Below are positions 49,061 to 61,275 of a stretch of DNA of 64,000 nucleotides, in pieces. How positions within the stretch are numbered: position 1 is the first letter of the stretch; each line of letters begins with the position of its first letter. Below the pieces are notes generated by a model. It was given only the letters and a program-made list of their open reading frames with translations, was not told the DNA's origin and made no database searches. The stretch lies in NCBI GenBank assembly GCA_026225945.1, contig JAMJFZ010004031.1:453501-517500 (forward strand). The letters run 5' to 3'. The position numbers and the translations under genes are program-made. Source of the DNA: Cricetomys ansorgei (lineage: Eukaryota > Chordata > Mammalia > Rodentia > Nesomyidae).

Positions 49061-49764
49061 AGTTTTTCTTATTTTTCTCTAACATTCTTATTTTGTAATG
49101 TAAAACTGTGAGAGCACACTTTCCTCATTTTTGAGCTCTGTTGACTCTCATGAAAAACTTGAATCCATTTATACATAACATACAGAGAGAGAGAAAGAGA
49201 AGGCGGGAGGGAGAGGAAGCTAAGAGAGGTACATGCTATATACAACTTTGATTCAAGACGAAGAGGAACTCACTATAATTTAAGTATTTGTCTCACTTTT
49301 ATGAATTTTATGAATGAATACAGGTGTATATAGGGATACACAGTCTACCTGGTTTTTAATATTATGTAGGATATTATAGATGTAAGAAACGAAATCACCT
49401 GTTTCTAAAACTGCTTTGGTTTAGCTTTAGAATCTATCTAGGGAAGTAGACAGCTTCTAATGCAAGCTAAAGTCTAAGTAGCATATTTTACTTACTGAAT
49501 TTTCATTTTACAGAATTGCTTACTAAATTAACAGCTAGATATAAATAGCAATACTAAGTATTACTATAGTGATGATACAGTCTAATCTTTTTTCCCTTCC
49601 TGGGCAAGTGTTCAACCTCCAAATATTTTTCATTTCTGCTTCCACATTTCACACAGACTAATACTTAATCAGCAATTAAACTTCAAAACATAAGAAAATA
49701 TTACGCATATAAACACTCCTTTCAACCTCTATTTATACAAACTAAATTTAAATGTGCAACTTAC

Positions 49765-49854
49765 CTGCTCTCTTAAATAGTTTCTTTCAAAGTCTAATTT
49801 TAAGCTGGTAAGATATTGTCGGTATTTATTCAGTTCCCTCAAGCTACATACAAT
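49765..49854 (-). CDS. Fsip2: FSIP2 coding exon 4
   Basis: 30 codons, phase 0 to 0. Acceptor TTTGTAG, donor GTAAGT. It encodes IVCSLRELNKYRQYLTSLKL and following residues, the start of a charged helical or coiled-coil-like segment that continues in exons 5-8. Confidence 0.95.
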
Positions 49855-51088
49855 CTACAAACCAAACCAAAAATGTATAATTATTTTAAGTACATAAGGA
49901 TTGAAAAGTCCTACCTAATAATTGCTTACTAAAGAGAAAAAGAACAGCAGCATGCAACTTAATGAAACTTTAGTGTGAAGAGTAAGAAATTATGGACAGT
50001 TTAATAGGTGGTACCTCCACATTTGTAAGCAAGAGATTTCTATCTAAAAATAAAACTTTATTATTGCTATATTATAATAAGATATTTATTTTTCACAACA
50101 TGTAGTTATTAAAATAATGATCCCAATTAATTATAATTGGATTATGATTGTAAATATAATGTCCAAATGCAATAATAATAATCTCTCTGGGTGCTAATAG
50201 ACTACATTTTCTACATTCCTGATTCAAGTTTGTATAAGTATAACTCATTCATGAAAACAGAACCATTACAGATAGCAGAAAAGAACTATGATTTGGCTGG
50301 GGAAATTAATATACCTTTGCCTCTTCAAAATACTTGTCAATAGTTTTTTGATATTAAAAAAGATGGTGAAGGAAATAATTGGATGCAGAAGCACTTACTG
50401 TCTGATCTTTGAGTAGTCTATAAAACTGATCAAGAAGTGTCCTGTTATAACAAAGTTAATGGTAATACTTCTGAAAGACAATCTTTAGAAAGAAGCTCTG
50501 TCTGCAAAGACTGGTCTATCGACTAGAATTTCAATGATGTGGAGAGTTAGAATGCTGCAGATTTAGACCCTAATTATAATTTATCTTATGTTGTAGCTTT
50601 ACATAGTCCTTGCCCACCTGTATTGTAACTAATATGCTGTAACTTACAGATAAAAAACCTTTTTGAATGTATTAACAAAACCTTATTTTCCATTCATCAG
50701 AGGGCTAAGAATGCTATTCATACAGCATCCAAGGTCTGTATCTAAGATTTCTCTGCCTGGCTACAAGCACTTCTCTGTATTTCCACCAATGTATTATAAA
50801 AATCTCTTAATTTATAATTTTCTTTACTGGTAATTGTAAAAACTTCATTTAATTACTTCCACATTAGATCATGGAATCTGGGGTAACCTAAATCTCTGTG
50901 TCTGGGGCACGGATACTCATTCTGGGCTCCAGAAGTTATTTCTTATTCCAATGAGGTGAGTGTTGTGTTTATCAACAGACTGGCTCTCCACTAGGGTAGA
51001 GAAATAAACACAAAACAGTAAAAGTGTTCACTGGCTAAAAACACAAAACAATAACAACAACAAAAAACCCCTGTAATCTTCAACTCAC
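49855..51088. other. FSIP2 intron
   Basis: AT-rich; no exon or repeat family recognised. Phase runs directly from exon 3 to exon 4, so none is required. Confidence 0.7.
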
Positions 51089-51250
51089 TTTATTATTGCT
51101 GGTGATGTAGCCACCTTTCTTTAGTCTCCTCAGAATATCTTTGCGCTTATAATACGTTCTTAGGTGTGGATCATGGAGACTTTTATATTGGGTTTCCAAA
51201 AGTCGACAATAAGGATCACTCAGGTTAAAACCATAGGACGGTCGAAAAAG
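51089..51250 (-). CDS. Fsip2: FSIP2 coding exon 3
   Basis: 54 codons, phase 0 to 0. Acceptor TTTGCAG, donor GTGAGT. It begins LFRPSYGFNLSDPYCRLLE and ends KKGGYITSNNK. This is one of the most recognisable FSIP2 segments, rich in Tyr, Lys and Arg. Confidence 0.96.
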
Positions 51251-54200
51251 CTGCAAACACAGATATTAAAATATTACAAATATAAATTAATGTATTTTCA
51301 CTTTTAATTAACCTGTTGACATGACCAGAAAATCAAATATGCAGTTTAAATTTGAACTGGGAATAAGCAAGGACCAGGAGGATTTACTCAGGCCAGCTTC
51401 CCTCATTCCCTCAGCCACGTGAATAGTCAGGCTCACTACATCAATTCTGGTGTGAGGCATCACCCTCTGGCCAGGAGACAAAAACAGAGAGGAGTAAAGA
51501 AAAGGAATTGTGTAAAATTTATTTTTTGTTTCTGTTTTTTTAAATAATACTTTTATTAATGATTTGAGTTTCATACAATGTATCTTGATAACATCCTCTT
51601 CTCATTGTGGCCCCTGTGCCCTCAGGGAAAAAAAAAAAAAAAGGAAAATTAAATCCAGCTAGTGTGGCAAAAGCATGGATCATGGGCATCAACAGAGATC
51701 TTCGAGGCAGCAGGGTACCCCAACGATGAACATTTGCTGGGTTCATACCAGCTCAACACCAAGCACTACGAAGTTTGACCTGAAATAAAGCCAATAGGAT
51801 TCTGCCTTCTCTCCCCCTAACCACTCCCTGTCCCTGCCAGACTGAAAAACTATACTCAAAAGATAATAGTGATTATTAGGTTTTAATCATCTGAGAGTGA
51901 AGAAAAATAATGGAAAAATCTATCACTATGATTAAACTGAAATAACTCATATAAGCAGTAGAAGTAGAACTTAGATGCTAAAAACTAGAGATAAGAATCA
52001 GTGTCTCTGGAACTTTAACAAACTCAATGTACTTTGACTGCTGGAGTGATAAGGAAACTCAATGTCTCTATCACATCATTCTACACACTAAAGTACTAGT
52101 TTTAAGGTATATTTACAGAAAATGAGTTGTTGGCCTATGTGTTAATACCAAACACAACCTCAAACAATAAATATTACCATATAAACACAGAAATAAACAT
52201 TACATATAAAAGAATGGAAAGACAGTCAACTAATGTCAGGATTCCCTATTTTTACTATTGAGGAAACATCTATGTTATTTAATCTCACTTATCAACTAAA
52301 ACACTATCAGAGTAAGGTTTTGGTGTCAGTTCTCAGCTAATCATTTAAAATGAGAATGATGATAATGGCTTGTACGAGGATCTGAAGAAGAAAAGGCAAA
52401 TGACCGAAGTGTGTGTGGAAATGTGCTAACGCTGTCTTTGCATTTTTTCTTTTTCTTTCTTTCTTTTTTATTTTTTCAGTTTTAATGCTTACTAATGCAA
52501 TGCCAAATCAGAAAACAGGTGATGACAATTGGAGTGTGTCTGGAAGCTGGAAAAGCAGAGAGCCTGTGCCCTGTCTGTATGCATCAAAGTTAATTTGCAG
52601 TACCACATAATATGCACAATCCAGAGGGTCCTGAAGGTACCAGTTTGTGACCCCTGTATTCAGTTTACCTACAGCTAGGAGCTCAGTTCACTTGAATACT
52701 GAAGAATCTAGTGAAGTAGGGCTCTAGAAAGAACTCCTGGAAGACAGAATAGTCATCAAAAGAACAGCCAAAGGGAGCAAGATAACAGAGGAGCTCTTTC
52801 TTTGCATGAAAAAAGCCCCTTTATTTAGTCATTGAAGTTTTAATGCCACACTTAAGTAGCTTCTATCAGAAAAGTGGATTGAATGATTACCAAAGCTTCC
52901 CAAAGAGCATCCCTCTCCCAATTCTACAGCTTAAAGTCCCACTCAGTGAGAATTGGACCAGATAGAAGTACATAGTTTATCCTGAAGGGAAACAAAAACT
53001 TCAGAAGAATTGGTTGTCTCTTTTAGGTGGTAACATTTGGCTGTCAACTCCTTCTGGATGTTGACTTTTAGCAGGAATACACATAATTCCTAAGATGGAA
53101 ACCGATCCACTGACTTATCTGTGAACAGCAAACATGAGAGCCAAGGTAATTCATGTTTTCTAAATTGGTTTCCCTCAAAGAATATAAGGAATAATAAAAT
53201 ATTACTTTAGCAAAGAGATCACACTGAGAAAAAGAATAATCTCACAAAACCCATCTTTGGGGAACCACTCTGGTGCCTAATTATAATTTGATGGATATAT
53301 TTTGAAAGAATTGGTATAATAAAGCCAGGAGAGAATTTTTTTTAAATAGACAAATGAGTCAAGGATTGATGGAAGAGAATGACAATGCAATAAACATATT
53401 TCGGGAAGCAGACAAAAGACCTAAATTTCTACAACAAAAAGATACTGTATCATCACATCACCAACAGTTCCGTGAACGTTTTAACAGAATTTGTGTAAAT
53501 GTGACTCAAATTTTGTGATGACTGCTTATTTTTTTAATGGGGTATTGTGTGCTTTATTATTATTTTATTTGATATAGTCTCATTATGCTGACCAAGGCTG
53601 GAGTACAGAGAGTTATGAGCTACCTGATGGACGCTGGGAAACAAACTTGGGTCCTGTAGAAGAGCAGCAAATGATTTTAACCATTGAACCATCTCTCCAG
53701 CCTCTCCCCCGACTAACTTGGTGTCCTCATGAATAAGACTTGCCTCTCTTTCCTTCCCTTGTTCCCTCCTTTCCTTCTCTTTGTCCCCCCTTCCCTCAAC
53801 TCTTTCTTTCTTAAATAAAAGATACCAGGCAGTGCTCATTACTCCTCTCTTTGTCTTGAAAGCATACACTGAGTAGATGGCAGAACGCAATCACGCCCGT
53901 GCCCTGGTCTTAGGCTTTTGGATCCACACTATATAAATGAATTTCTGCTGATCTTTAAGACACACAAATAACTAGTACTTTTTTATAAAAACCCATACTG
54001 ACCATTAGTCAAGTAGAAGACATTCAGTGGAGGTTATTCAGGATTATTTTTTTGTAGAACATTTTCTACTATTAATTAAACCCTCAACAAAAAAAAAATA
54101 TTAAGCCTTTTTCAGAATATTTTAGTCAAGAATTGGAGGATGTTAGAGATGAGACAAAAAAGTAAGAGTTTTAAGTGACATAAGAAGTATTATACAAGCT

Positions 54201-54958
54201 AGTATCAGTGTTGAACACAGTCATTCAATCCAAAAGAAATGTGAATTCTAAGGGAAAACAATATGGTGACTGTGATATAATTCACAAGTGATCCTCTAGA
54301 ATGATTCACTAACAAATTTGGAAGAAGAAATAAGAGTGCTCTAAGTTTGGGAACAGATTAGACAAAATAGTGTAGTGGTTGTTTGGATAGATGGGCATAA
54401 GACACGTCCACTGGAAAAACTCACTCTGAAGCTATGAACGGGGCAAAATGGTTGAAGTGACCCAGGGTTTCATCCTTACAAAGGCAGGATTCCTTTCCAT
54501 TCACAAGCATTAGACTACTAAGCATGAAACATCATCTCGAATCTACTTTTATTTAACTTACTGAATGCGATAGCATTTGGCTCAAAAGTAAAAAGATAAA
54601 AACTTCTTCGACAAAGTTTAGTTCAGGTTAGTATTGGTTAAAACTCTAATACATAATTGATAGCCAGTATTGATAATTTTTTAATCAAATGTGTCTCTAA
54701 GAAAAAACTTAATATACAGGAATATAAAGGGATTATAATTAAAAAGTTAGTATGTTGCTAAGTAAAATAAATTAAAATAGTACTAAGGATTGCATATTGG
54801 ATGAACTTTTTTTTTTTTTATAAACAGTCTAAATACCTATGGTAAGATGTCTGTTAGTACAAATTCTTCCAGTGTACTATGCTGTAGTCTCTAAGGCAAG
54901 GAGAAAATTCAAATGGAAATTTAAAACAATTAAATGTAATTTTTAAGAGTTGCCTTAC
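51251..54958. other. FSIP2 intron
   Basis: Contains an uncharacterised rodent-repeat-like block (about 51540-51790, with an A run at 51629) and an antisense SINE (53565-53705). Otherwise AT-rich, no exon needed by phase. Confidence 0.6.
53565..53705 (-). mobile_element. B2/B4-like SINE, antisense
   Basis: Plus strand ends ATTGAACCATCTCTCCAGCC, the reverse complement of a B2-class head, preceded by CCAAGGCTGGAGTACAGAG, a 7SL-like part. Confidence 0.6.
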
Positions 54959-55084
54959 CTTTTCACTGATATTCGTAGTAAAATAAACAGTGTCAGTTCC
55001 TGGGATCATAGGCAGCTTGACCCCAAGAGGAAGATCCAGGAGCTGAGCGGCTCCAACTCCTGGATGTGGGCTTTTGTGTGTCCC
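54959..55084 (-). CDS. Fsip2: FSIP2 coding exon 2
   Basis: 42 codons, phase 0 to 0. Acceptor TTGACAG, donor GTAAGG. It encodes a proline- and glycine-containing stretch with core LLDLPLGVKLPMIPG, typical of the conserved FSIP2 N-terminus. Confidence 0.95.
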
Positions 55085-55342
55085 CTGTCAATATAATAAC
55101 ATAATTTGTCTTTTCTTTTGACCTGTTGCTTTGGTCCACCTCCTCCCGTACAACGAGGATAGAAGCCAATAATCAAAGGGTAAGTTCTGAATGGCACAGC
55201 CTCCAGGCAGCCTAGGGCACCCTGCTATAGCCAGACAGATGCTGGGGTAGCGATTCCTGCTCCCAGGCCTGAGGCCCAGACATCCCCACCAGCCTGGCCT
55301 GAGGCCCAGACATCCACAGAGGCCTGAGGCCATTCCACTCAC
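55085..55342. other. Intron 1 of FSIP2, GC-rich with short direct repeats
   Basis: 258 bases. GGCCTGAGGCCCAGACATCC occurs at 55266-55285 and 55296-55315, with a third partial copy GGCCTGAGGCC at 55321-55331, close to the exon 1 donor. Confidence 0.85.
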
Positions 55343-55441
55343 GTCTCTGCATTGCTGACTCTCCTCAGCCACACTACTAGAAGCTGCCTTGTTGGCGGCC
55401 ACATTGGCTGTCTTGGAGCAGGCGCTGAGGTACAACTCCAT
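55343..55441 (-). CDS. Fsip2: FSIP2 coding exon 1 (start codon)
   Basis: 33 codons, from MELYLSACSKTANVAANKAA to ...EESQQCRD, ending in phase 0 at a consensus GTGAGT donor. The ATG sits in a strong Kozak context (GCAGCCATGG). The start matches the known FSIP2 N-terminus. The 5' UTR presumably continues rightwards into the CpG-rich segment; its transcription start is not visible. Confidence 0.95.
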
Positions 55442-55700
55442 GGCTGCCTGGGCCTCACGTCCTCCCCTGATGCTTCTTGGCTTCCTTCGCCTTGGTCCCT
55501 CAGTTCGGAATGACCGGTGCCAGCCCCCTGCGGCCCCGCGAGCTTACGTTCCACATGGAACAGTGAAGGCCACGCAAGAGATCCAGTGCCTCAAACTGGG
55601 AAATTCGGCCGTAGAAACCCGTACTGTGACGACCTTGATTGGAAATCTGGTTCTCTTGGAAACCTTCGGCCCTCAGACAATCCGAACGAGAAGTGTAAAG
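55442..55700 (-). promoter_or_regulatory. Putative FSIP2 promoter and 5' UTR, CpG-rich
   Basis: The only clearly CpG-rich stretch in the window, directly upstream of the start codon, with GCGGCCCCGCGAGC at its core. A TGACG half-CRE lies at 55627-55631. A short ATG-started upstream frame of 18 codons occupies 55500-55556. No TATA box recognised; the transcription start is unknown. Confidence 0.5.
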
Positions 55701-56399
55701 TTGTGCTGGGTAAGATGCTGCGATTAGAGAGCCATGGTAGCTATTGTCTCCTTCCCCAAAAATCTACAAATGCTTCCATGTGCTCCAACGACCAGAGGCT
55801 TGGCTTCATCCAGCTTCTCCAATGAAGACATTGTACTACCCCAGACCCAAGCTCTCATAACTTTCCATACCAGGCCTATATCCCACATAAGATCCTGCTC
55901 CCTTCTGCCTCCTCTCTCCTCAACTCTTCCTCCTTCCTTTAGTATTTCTCCTGCCCTTTCTGTGTCCTCTTCTTCCTACTTCCTCTTTTCCTCAACCTTC
56001 CAACCCAATTTTTAAAGTTCTCAGGTTCTTTGAGGCAGTTGTGACTAGACAGATTAGAACAAAGCTCTTTGTGCAGCTGCACGGACACAGTAGGTCCTAG
56101 GCAGTGGTCTGATTGGTCAAGAACTAGGATTTTTGTTTAAAAATTTTCTTGATCCATTGCCGCTTTTTCTGGGCCATTTAAAACTATTAACTATATAGGC
56201 TGAACACCTTCTTAATTTATAACCATCTTGTCAACAGCTACCTTTTTATCTTCCGAGATTAAGAAAGGACATGATAATCTCAAAAGTGCCATCCTTCCAA
56301 ATGTGGCAATAGAAATTACTATTGGGATTCATTAAATTTAAGTATACAGAGATTGAGAGCAATGGGCTCACTTCCAAATTTAAGAATTTGAATAATTGG

Positions 56400-57605
56400 G
56401 GAAACAATGCTCTAACTTGATATCTTATGCCAATAAGAAAAGTCGCCAGTGTCAGGAATAGGTTATATTTGTGCAGTATCTAACTAACAGAGTCCCATGG
56501 AAAATCCCAAATATCACAGGCTATTATCAAGATCATTGGTTTCCTTCCACAACTTGGTGGTAAGACCCTACTGCTGATGAAAATACTTTTGCCACACAAC
56601 ATGGAGAAAGAGAGCTGGTGTCTGAAAACTTCATTCCTATTGACTACCTTTCATGATGCTGGAAGGCACTTTGCCCACTACAAGGGAAAGATAATCATCA
56701 ATACTACTTAGCTACAAACTCTATTACTTAGAATAGCAATCTGTCTACAAGATATACTGATGCAACAGTGGAACAAAAGTTACGGGAGTAACTAACTACA
56801 TTTTTGTTGGATTTAAGGCCATTCTACATGATGCAATCTATACTTGACAGTGCTAACGTGGCCAAAAAGCTGAGACTAAATAGAAGATGGGTTCTAGCGG
56901 ACAACTTACTATTATTACTCTTCTAAAGGAGCATAGCAGTACAGTGACTCCTAACGATATTTTGCTAAATCCATAGATCAATGCCTTGTTCAACTTTCAT
57001 TAGAGAAGCTTCATCTTGCTGTAAATGATAGTTAATACAGAAACCAAAACTGGACAATGTACAGAGAGAGTGAGAGACTATGAATCACTCAATCCTAAAT
57101 GGGGCATCTTCATTGAACTCCTCCCCTAAGGGTTTAGGAATCTATTAGGAAGAAGGGGTGGAAAGATTGTAAAAGCCAGAGGAGGTGGTTGACTCCAGGA
57201 AACAGTCTCTTCCAGATTTAACAACCGATGGACATACAAACTCAAAAAGACTGTGCCAAACATGCACAAGACCTGCACATGTTTAAGCTAGATGGGATCT
57301 CAGCATTGAGGGAACAAAATGAACCCAAAGTCTTATCTCTAACCAGGGTGTATCAACCACACTCCAGGAGGCTTCATGCCCAGTAGTAGTTGGCAAACTC
57401 AAAATGAATTCCATTTAACCTGCCCCCCCTCCAACACCTGGATGTTTGGTTTGTTGCTTGTTCTGATATTTGGTTTTGTGTATTTATTTTTTTAGAGGGA
57501 GAGAGAACATAAAGTAGGGTGGGTAGGAAGATGGAGAGATCTGAGAGGAGTTGGAGGATAACACACAATCAGACTGTATTGTATGAAAACAACAATAACA
57601 ACAAG
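56400..57605 (+). mobile_element. L1 (Lx-type) 3' region
   Basis: Landmarks include CATTGAGGGAACAAAATGAA, GTATCAACCACACTCCAGG, a C-rich CCTGCCCCCCCTCC run, and GAGAGATCTGAGAGGAGTTG before an (ACA)n tail. Homologous to 5828-6375. Confidence 0.7.
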
Positions 57606-58419
57606 TTAGAATAGTAATTGTTTAAAGTTATAACTCATCTCTTCCAATTTTCATAGAGCATAGGACAAGATCATGCTAAATTTCCAATAACTTAAGTCGA
57701 TTCTTATTGGACTTAAATGAGTGTTGAGTGAAGAAGCTTTTTGTTGTTGCACTTATTTTTCAAAACCACATCACATTACATACAACCACCACAGAAATAA
57801 GGTGGTGTTTTTCAATATTTTCAATCATAAACATTAATTTTAACACATTTAAGTAAAGTGCCTCTAATTATGGTTTTGTAATTTCCTTACTTTTTAATCT
57901 TTGTAATACTGAATTAAAAGGAAATTTGTTTTTTTGTTAACATGGAATAATTGTCACCGATTCATGTAGTTAGTATTGTAACCATTCTAATGCATGTGCT
58001 CAGAACAAGTGCCAATTAAAATATTACCACATTCTTATCATCTCCTGCCAGCTGGCTGTTTATATTAACATTTCAGGGGATATCACGGTGCAATTTAAGG
58101 CAGCTGCTTATCAGTTATGGCTTGATTTTATGTTGTTGCTAATATTTTTACCTAATTAGTGAACAGTCTAAGAAAAGCTTTATCTTTAGTATGGCTTCAC
58201 AAGTAATGAAGTTGAGAATAAAGTGAATGTCTAGGGATAGTCTATAAGAAACCAAACACCCAAAATCCTCTTCATCCTCTTCTTGCAAAGACTTTGTAAA
58301 TGTACAGCATCTGTTGTTAGCTGTTCACATGTGTAAGTACTTACTATACATGTTTGTCATACCCTTTTCTAGATCTTTCTTGAAAATTCTTCTCAACCAT
58401 GCTGTTTTAAATATAGTAC

Positions 58420-58822
58420 TTATTGCTGGCTAGTCTTATGTCAACTTGGCACAAGCTAGAGTCATTTAGGAAAAGGAAACCTTCAAATGAGAAATTATCC
58501 TCATCAGATTGGCCTGTGGGCAACCCTGTGGTGGATTTTTAAAAATTAGTAATTGATGTGGGAGGATCCAATAGATAGTGCCACCCTTTCACAAGGGTGG
58601 TCCAGGGATGTGTAGGAAAATGGACAGAGCAAGCCTTGGAGAGCAGCCAGTGACTAGCATTTCCCGGCCTTTGCATCAGCTTCTGTCTCCAGGTTCCTGC
58701 CCTGTTGGCAATCCTGGCTTGGCTTTCCTCATTGAACTGTGACTTTGAGTACATAAGACAAATAATTCCTTTCATCCTTATGGTCATGATGTTTTATCAC
58801 AGTGATGGAAACTCTAAGACAC
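58420..58822 (+). mobile_element. Rodent interspersed repeat (family not named)
   Basis: Begins TGCTGGCTAGTCTTATGTCA and contains CTCCAGGTTCCTGCCCTGTT and TTATCACAGTGATGGAAACT, a pattern I know as a common rodent repeat but cannot name with certainty. Confidence 0.6.
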
Positions 58823-59104
58823 TCTACTAGCAGAAAACTGCTGGGGTTTGCTAATCTTTCTAAACGTTATAAATTCACTCATTTTCACTTATTAACATAA
58901 ATACTATATACATCTTCAAGTTGTTTCATTCTGTATTTACTATATATTTGGTAATTTCTCTCTTTTCTATCACTTTCCTCGTAAAGAGTCTTAGTTGAAC
59001 TATAAACACTGCCTTTATTTTTTAAAGTTTTACACAAAAATGTCACAATAATTCCTATGGTATTGACTCACAAAAATATGTTCTTTTGTTTTTTATCTGT
59101 CTTT

Positions 59105-59215
59105 GCATTTGAGGAAGTGTCTGACTATGTAGCACAGGCTGGTCTTTAATTCACAATCCTTCTGCATCAGCTTCCGGACTGCTGGGATCATAGGAATGTG
59201 ATAACCTACCATGCA
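59105..59215 (-). mobile_element. B1 SINE, antisense
   Basis: Plus strand reads GTAGCACAGGCTGGTCTTTA and GACTGCTGGGATCATAGGAA. Confidence 0.75.
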
Positions 59216-60039
59216 TAACATAGTCTTCTTTATGGCCTTAATGATTTATTTATTTTTTCCTTCCTGGCCCAGGAAAGAAATATTATAAAGATAAGAGTCA
59301 TTCAAATACTTCCATTAGAAGACCATCAGTTTTTTTTTTCTGTGATTTGAAGATCCAAAATAAAATGCTTCCTTTAAACAAAAAGAAAAAGACACCTCAG
59401 AGAAAATGTGTCATTTAAAGGCTTAATATCCCCTAAAAGTCCATATCCCACAGGTGTTTTAATTCAAATATGGTCTACACCTGTCTTAGATTTGTTTTTA
59501 TTTAAATTAAATCTGTTAAGCTTTAGATGACTTTCAAATCCCGAAACTAATGTTTGCATGTGAACTTAATTATGGAACAATTATCTCTTATGAAGCAGTG
59601 GAAGATACTACTGGATAACAGTCTGTTTAACTTATTGTCCTAAATGGTTTTCCTTTCTTTTATAACAACAGAAATAATAAAGCAACTGATTTCTGTAAGT
59701 TTGATTTTAAGATTCAGATACTTTAAACTTTCTTTAAAAATTTAAAAATAGTTCAATGATTGTACTCACTTTATCTCAAGCTTCATGTTATGGTGGTCTA
59801 TATCATAAAACCAGTAATGATCTGTAGAGGAATAGGCCTGCGTGAAAGCTAGGAAAAGTCTATGTATTCCAGGAATCACTTTCAGAGGTCCCGATGGGAT
59901 GTACAGAGAATGTTAAGAATATTAGTACATACTTCTTATCCCAGTAAAGCAGTGGTAGCAAATATCTTTAATCCTATTATTTAGAAGGGAGTGGTGATTC
60001 ATACCTTTAATCCTTAAAACAGAAACAGAGTATGGAAGT

Positions 60040-60640
60040 AGATAGGAAGCAGAGATCAGAAACAGGCAGTGTCACGTAAGAAGTGAAGTCTGTGATTAGT
60101 CAGTGAAAGACAGGCAAAGTGACTAATCAGAGGAAGAGTTAGTCAGAGTGAGGACATGCAACACTCATAATTTAAAAGCATGCTCTCAGCTCAAAGCAAA
60201 GAGAGTTACAAGAAGAGTCAGTTACAGAGGCAGTATGAGGCAAATAGTCTGATATGAGCAGTCTGGAGCAGGCAGACAGGGGACAAGACACAGAGACAAT
60301 GAAGTGGCCTGACTGAGGATAAGGGAGAGAGGCTGACTGAGGTAGTATGGCAATGTGAGCTAAGGGAGAGACACAGAGACACAAAGGCAGCTTGGCAGAA
60401 GAAGTCAGAATCAGACCAGATGAATGAGTCAGTTTGCAGCTGAGCAGAGTCAGTCAGAGAGTTTACCAGAGTCCAAAGAGTTGGGTCAGAAACAGCTGGT
60501 TCAGAAAGTCAGTTTGAGCCAGCAGATTGGAGAAGAATTTGGGCCAGAACAATGAGTGAGTTGAACTGGAAGAGTTAGAGTTCAGAAGGAGCTAGTCAGA
60601 GTGGCTCAGTCAGCATTAAGTCTTGGAGGTTGATTAAATT
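60040..60640. repeat. GTCAG/CAGAG-rich degenerate block
   Basis: Dense recurrence of GTCAG, AGTCAG, CAGAG and GAGTCAG words over 600 bases, preceded by SINE-like CATACCTTTAATCC. It may be an old rodent LTR or a degenerate satellite; I cannot choose. Confidence 0.45.
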
Positions 60641-61139
60641 GTACTGAGGTTTCAATGTTCTAGATTATATGGAGGCTGAAGCCTTTTAGTTTGCAGATTA
60701 AGATTAGATTAAAGAAGCTAAAGTGCTCAAGGGCTCCAGGACTGAGAACTGGGGTGATTTGAGTAGACAAAGAGTAAACTCCCCCTTGCCCTGATTCTAT
60801 GGCTACAATGACTATTGGTATAATTTTCCAAAATTCCAAATTAATATTAAGTAATATAAATGTTACTCTAATGTTTTCACTTTTCGTTTTTTGGGAACAG
60901 GAACAATTTACTTTAAAAAAAAAGAAATGTGCTTTCCTAGAAGATATTTTCTGTCTAGTGATTAAACTAAAAATGAATAAAAGATGGTAGCAACAATTTT
61001 ATAGTTGCCACAAATGAAATATGATTGAGTTCCATCTATATTATGGCCAATAATTTGTAAAACCTGAATGAGAACAGGGAGGCTGCTAATGGTTATAATT
61101 ATTGTTACCTGCAGTTTTTATTTTGACCAGTTACACACT

Positions 61140-61275
61140 TTCTCTGAACTCACTAACTCCAGCCCAAGCAAGCCTCATATTTGTAGCTCTCTAGCCTCTA
61201 TGGGCACTAACCTGTATGGTACACAGACACATATGCAGGTAAAACATATAAAAATAAAAATTAATGTTAAAAAAT
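61140..61275 (+). mobile_element. B2/B3-like SINE, 3' part
   Basis: Contains GCCTCTATGGGCACTAACCT and GGTACACAGACACATATGCA, ending AAACATATAAAAATAAAAAT. Confidence 0.7.

Larger units (their letters stand above)
48618..49764. other. FSIP2 intron
   Basis: Contains a (TCTA)n microsatellite, an antisense B1, and a short GA-rich tract near 49181-49235. Confidence 0.7.
428..55441 (-). other. Fsip2: FSIP2 gene span (coding part inside window, 3' end truncated)
   Basis: The whole span is one spliced gene read right to left. Identification rests on the first exon peptide MELYLSACSKTANVAA, the YRPSYGF/FRPSYGFNL exon, and the giant-exon peptides, all of which I recognise from FSIP2. Exons were placed by GT-AG boundaries plus continuous reading phase, which closes for all but three junctions (see findings). 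The protein is about 7,000 residues, compared with about 6,900 in human. FSIP2 is known as a testis-specific partner of AKAP4 in the fibrous sheath of the sperm principal piece. Human loss-of-function variants cause multiple morphological abnormalities of the flagellum. The stop codon and the 3' UTR are not in the window. Confidence 0.97.

Noticed and set aside
50340..50445. Possible exon between FSIP2 exons 3 and 4
   Set aside because: Exon 3 and exon 4 already join in phase 0 with the known peptide SNNK-IVCSL, so no exon is needed here.
51616..51775. Block with GATCATGGGCATCAACAGAG considered as a processed pseudogene
   Set aside because: No continuous frame or recognisable protein; it looks more like an old rodent repeat.
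55339..55554. Longer minus-strand frame overlapping the FSIP2 start, considered as an overlapping uORF
   Set aside because: It begins with GTG, not ATG, so there is no reason to expect initiation there.
55389..55825. Overlapping plus-strand open frames of about 100 codons next to FSIP2 exon 1, considered as a retrocopy or a divergent coding gene
   Set aside because: They overlap the FSIP2 start in antisense, arise from the GC-rich promoter patch and a palindromic CCATGG, match no protein I recognise, and show no poly(A) tail or target duplication.
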